From contig CAJUHQ010000030.1 of the NCBI GenBank assembly GCA_910586095.1, forward strand, positions 1-8,451: a stretch of DNA of 8,451 nucleotides, given 5' to 3'. This document shows positions 6,107 to 8,451 of this stretch, one piece after another. How positions within the stretch are numbered: the stretch's first letter is position 1; each line of letters begins with the position of its first letter. The translations under genes were made by a program, and so were the position numbers. Under the pieces are notes generated by a model. It did no database searches. It saw only the letters and a list, made by a program, of their open reading frames with translations, and was not told the origin of the DNA. The DNA is from an uncultured Lachnospiraceae bacterium. GTDB lineage: Bacteria; Bacillota; Clostridia; Lachnospirales; Lachnospiraceae.

Positions 6107-8401
6107 TCACTCAAATACAATCTTAGTCCACTCTCCTTTTTTGAGAGTCATTTCCACATTCTTTTGTCCATATACAACCCTTTTTATTGCATCCTGTCCA
6201 CACCAAATTTGCGCCTCCTTCAACACGCCATGTTCCCATATAATGTTCATGCGAATATTCCCACGAACGCACACTCCCATGATTTTTCCACTGCTCCATA
6301 CTTTTGGCAACGCAGGCAAAAGAACAATGCGGTTTGCGTTACTTTGTACCAACATTTCCACCATCGCAGCAATCGAGCCAAAATTTCCATCTATCTGAAA
6401 GGGTGGATGGTTATCAAATAAATTTGGCAATGTTGAGTTTGCAAAGAGCTTCATTAAATGCTCATGAGCCTTCTCTCCATCCCAGAGTTTTGCATAATGG
6501 TTCATAATCCAAGCACGGCTCCAGCCTGTATGTCCACCACCACCTTCTAGTCGTCTCTCCAATGTCAATCGAGCTGCCTGTGCAAGCTCTGGTGTTTCAT
6601 CCTTTGTAATTTGATTGGATGGATGCAGACCATATAGATGAGAAATATGCCGATGTCCTGGCTCCTTCTCCTCGTACTCCTCACACCATTCCAATATCCT
6701 TCCATCTTTCCCGATTCGTGTTGGGATCAATCTCTTGCATGCCTCATTGATCTGATTGTCCAACTCATCTGATACTCCTAAAATCTTTGCTGCCTCATTG
6801 CATTGTGTAAAGAGATCACGCAGAATCTGGTTATCCATTGTCACGCCTATAGAATTGGCTCCTTGTTCACCTGTAGGAAGGATAAACGTATTTTCCGGTG
6901 ACACACTAGGACATGTACACAGATACTTAGTATCCCCAATTGTATATTCAATGCAAAAATCTAGGAAAAACTGAGCTGCCTCTCTCATAATTGGAAACAG
7001 TTCTCTCAAAAATTCTATATCATTTGTATACTCATAATGCATCCATATATGTGTACACAGCCAAGCGCCTCCCATCACCCAAAAGCTTCCAGGAATCCAC
7101 AAGTCCTGTGGTGCTGTATCTCCCCATATATCTGTGTTATGATGTGCCACAAACCCCCGACAGCCATACATCACTTGTGCCGTCCGTTTTCCATTGGGAA
7201 GCATCTTCTTTAAAAGATCAAACAATGGCATGTGGCAGTCTCCTAATCCACAAGCTTCCGCTGGCCAATAGTTCATCTCTGTATTGATGTTAATGGTAAA
7301 CTTAGAATCCCACGGAGCTTCCATATCTTTATTCCACAATCCTTGCAAAGTCGCAGGGAGTGTTCCTGGACGGCTACAACTAATCAACAAATATCTCCCA
7401 AAATTAAAATAAAGTTGTTCTAAACCTATATCTACGTTCCCTTGTGCGACCCTTTTAAGTCGAGCATCTGTTTGTAATAAGGTTACATTTTCTTGTGTGT
7501 GGTTGGTCTTGTCTTCAATCATCAGTGCAATCTGATCAAAATAGCTATGATACTCTATCTGGTGCCTATCCCAAACCATTTGATAAGGTTGTTTTGCTGC
7601 CTGCTCTAATTTTTTGCACAATTCTTGTTCTAAAGAGCCTGCAACACGATACGTCGTTGCCGCACTCCAATACAAAAAAACTTCTGTTGCATTTTCTATG
7701 ACAAGACTTTCTCCTATCACCTCAATCGTTCCATCTGGAGTGACTGCCTTGCACATCATAGCATAGTCAAGCCCATCTTTCCCCAAATTTCCGCCAAGAA
7801 TAATACTGTCTGGCGATGCCTTTTTTGAATATTCATAAATATGATGTCTAGATTGTAGGATTTCTAGATACAATTTCTCTTTTCCGCGTGCTGTCAAATG
7901 CATCACACAAACATCATCTGGCGCAGACATAAAAATCACGCGCTCATACACAGTATCTTTTAATCTAAAATGCGTGTATGCAACTGCGTCCTCCACATTT
8001 AATCCGCGCTCATACTCTGTGACATCCCCAACTGTGTATTCCTTGTCAAAACCATAATCAATAAAAAGATCTCCAAGAGTCTGATACATGCGCATCCCGT
8101 ATGGTGTGCCACTCAATGCCTGTTTGCAAAGGCGCTCCGCTTGCCAAATCTTTCCATCCATAATTAAATTTTGAATCAGTGGAAGTTTTTCTCGTGCACT
8201 AGGATTGTTTCTATCCATTGGACCGCCATACCATACAGTGTCCTCATTGACCTGCATATGCTCACAGCCAATCCCTCCAAACACCATCCCGCCTATTCTG
8301 CCGTTTCCTATAGGAAGCGCCTCCTCCCACTTTGCAGCAGGATTGGCATACCAAAGCACTGTATTTTTTTGTTTGTCTCTTTCTATATGTTGTTCTCTCA
8401 C
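6107..8401 (-). CDS. GH95 alpha-1,2-L-fucosidase / alpha-L-galactosidase
   Basis: GH95 enzymes are inverting exo-glycosidases that remove terminal alpha-1,2-L-fucose, or in some members alpha-L-galactose, from plant or host glycans. The 764-aa protein has an N-terminal beta-sandwich (about 16-260; LWYANPAAKWEEALPIGNGR), an (alpha/alpha)6 catalytic barrel (about 270-690) and a C-terminal beta domain. Active-site residues known from Bifidobacterium AfcA are conserved: Asn371 and Asn373 (TININTEMNYWP), Glu503 (SVSPEN) and Asp671 (IDGNFG). Thr369 occupies the position where, as I recall, AfcA has His and a Bacteroides alpha-L-galactosidase has Thr, so the sugar removed is uncertain. There is no signal peptide, so it is probably cytoplasmic. 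The start is GTG with GGGAG 5 nt upstream. The frame stays open to the window edge, but without another ATG, GTG or TTG in view. Its promoter is not in the window, so it may be co-transcribed with an upstream gene. Confidence 0.92.
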   Translation of the reverse strand: MREQHIERDKQKNTVLWYANPAAKWEEALPIGNGRIGGMVFGGIGCEHMQVNEDTVWYGGPMDRNNPSAREKLPLIQNLIMDGKIWQAERLCKQALSGTPYGMRMYQTLGDLFIDYGFDKEYTVGDVTEYERGLNVEDAVAYTHFRLKDTVYERVIFMSAPDDVCVMHLTARGKEKLYLEILQSRHHIYEYSKKASPDSIILGGNLGKDGLDYAMMCKAVTPDGTIEVIGESLVIENATEVFLYWSAATTYRVAGSLEQELCKKLEQAAKQPYQMVWDRHQIEYHSYFDQIALMIEDKTNHTQENVTLLQTDARLKRVAQGNVDIGLEQLYFNFGRYLLISCSRPGTLPATLQGLWNKDMEAPWDSKFTININTEMNYWPAEACGLGDCHMPLFDLLKKMLPNGKRTAQVMYGCRGFVAHHNTDIWGDTAPQDLWIPGSFWVMGGAWLCTHIWMHYEYTNDIEFLRELFPIMREAAQFFLDFCIEYTIGDTKYLCTCPSVSPENTFILPTGEQGANSIGVTMDNQILRDLFTQCNEAAKILGVSDELDNQINEACKRLIPTRIGKDGRILEWCEEYEEKEPGHRHISHLYGLHPSNQITKDETPELAQAARLTLERRLEGGGGHTGWSRAWIMNHYAKLWDGEKAHEHLMKLFANSTLPNLFDNHPPFQIDGNFGSIAAMVEMLVQSNANRIVLLPALPKVWSSGKIMGVCVRGNIRMNIIWEHGVLKEAQIWCGQDAIKRVVYGQKNVEMTLKKGEWTKIVFE

Positions 8402-8406
8402 ATTAA

Positions 8407-8411
8407 CTCCC
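8407..8411 (-). promoter_or_regulatory. Ribosome binding site of the GH95 gene
   Basis: GGGAG on the minus strand (8411-8407) lies 5 nt before the GTG at 8401. It decides the start, because the frame is open further upstream. An overlapping ATG one base upstream runs straight into TGA and cannot be used. Confidence 0.6.
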
Positions 8412-8415
8412 GTCT

Positions 8416-8431
8416 GCCCGCTTTTGCGGGC
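8416..8431. repeat. GC-rich hairpin upstream of the GH95 gene
   Basis: GCCCGC (8416-8421) and GCGGGC (8426-8431) form a perfect 6-bp stem around TTTT. On the plus strand it is followed by TCTTTT, which looks like a weak intrinsic terminator, yet no plus-strand gene ends nearby. On the minus strand it lies 4 nt upstream of the RBS with no U-run after it. It could insulate the GH95 gene from antisense transcription, stabilise its mRNA or affect its translation. Confidence 0.5.
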
Positions 8432-8451
8432 TCTTTTAATCAGGATAGGTG

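Noticed and set aside
6098..6507. Plus-strand open frames opposite the 3' end of the GH95 gene
   Set aside because: They are antisense to the conserved C-terminal catalytic region including Asp671, have no supported start and resemble no known protein.

Overview
The window looks like chromosomal DNA from a low-GC anaerobic Firmicute, most likely a Clostridia/Lachnospiraceae-type gut bacterium. I infer this from the moderate GC content, the strong AAGGAGG-type ribosome binding site, sigma-A-like promoters, A/T-flanked intrinsic terminators and the style of the proteins. No rRNA, tRNA, IS element, prophage gene or CRISPR array is visible.

Layout. Positions 1-110 lie downstream of carB and hold two inverted-repeat structures: a bulged hairpin at 3-33 and a perfect 14-bp inverted repeat at 38-51/84-97. 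Positions 111-3326 (minus strand) encode a complete carbamoyl-phosphate synthase large subunit (CarB, 1071 aa) with its own sigma-A promoter at 3376-3404 and a near-ideal RBS. The 293-bp divergent spacer 3327-3619 carries that promoter, an AT-rich block, and a candidate extended -10 promoter plus a dyad/cre-like site for the next gene. Positions 3620-5959 (plus strand) encode a complete YicI-type GH31 alpha-xylosidase (779 aa). Positions 5960-6106 form a convergent spacer dominated by a symmetric bidirectional terminator. Positions 6107-8401 (minus strand) encode a GH95 glycosidase (764 aa; alpha-1,2-L-fucosidase or alpha-L-galactosidase), with a GTG start and a GC-rich hairpin just upstream, at the window edge.

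Function. CarB makes carbamoyl phosphate for pyrimidine and arginine synthesis and has no obvious link to the other two genes; the carA partner is not next to its 5' end. The GH31 and GH95 enzymes both lack signal peptides and face each other across a shared terminator. Their expected bonds, alpha-1,6-xylose and alpha-1,2-fucose or alpha-L-galactose, occur together on plant xyloglucan side chains. A plausible reading is cytoplasmic trimming of imported xyloglucan oligosaccharides, although no transporter or beta-galactosidase is visible here to confirm it.

Novelty. Nothing here amounts to a clearly new biological system. The items most worth a second look are the structured DNA at 1-97, the substrate of the GH95 enzyme (Thr369 at a position tied to specificity), and the candidate operator in the GH31 leader.
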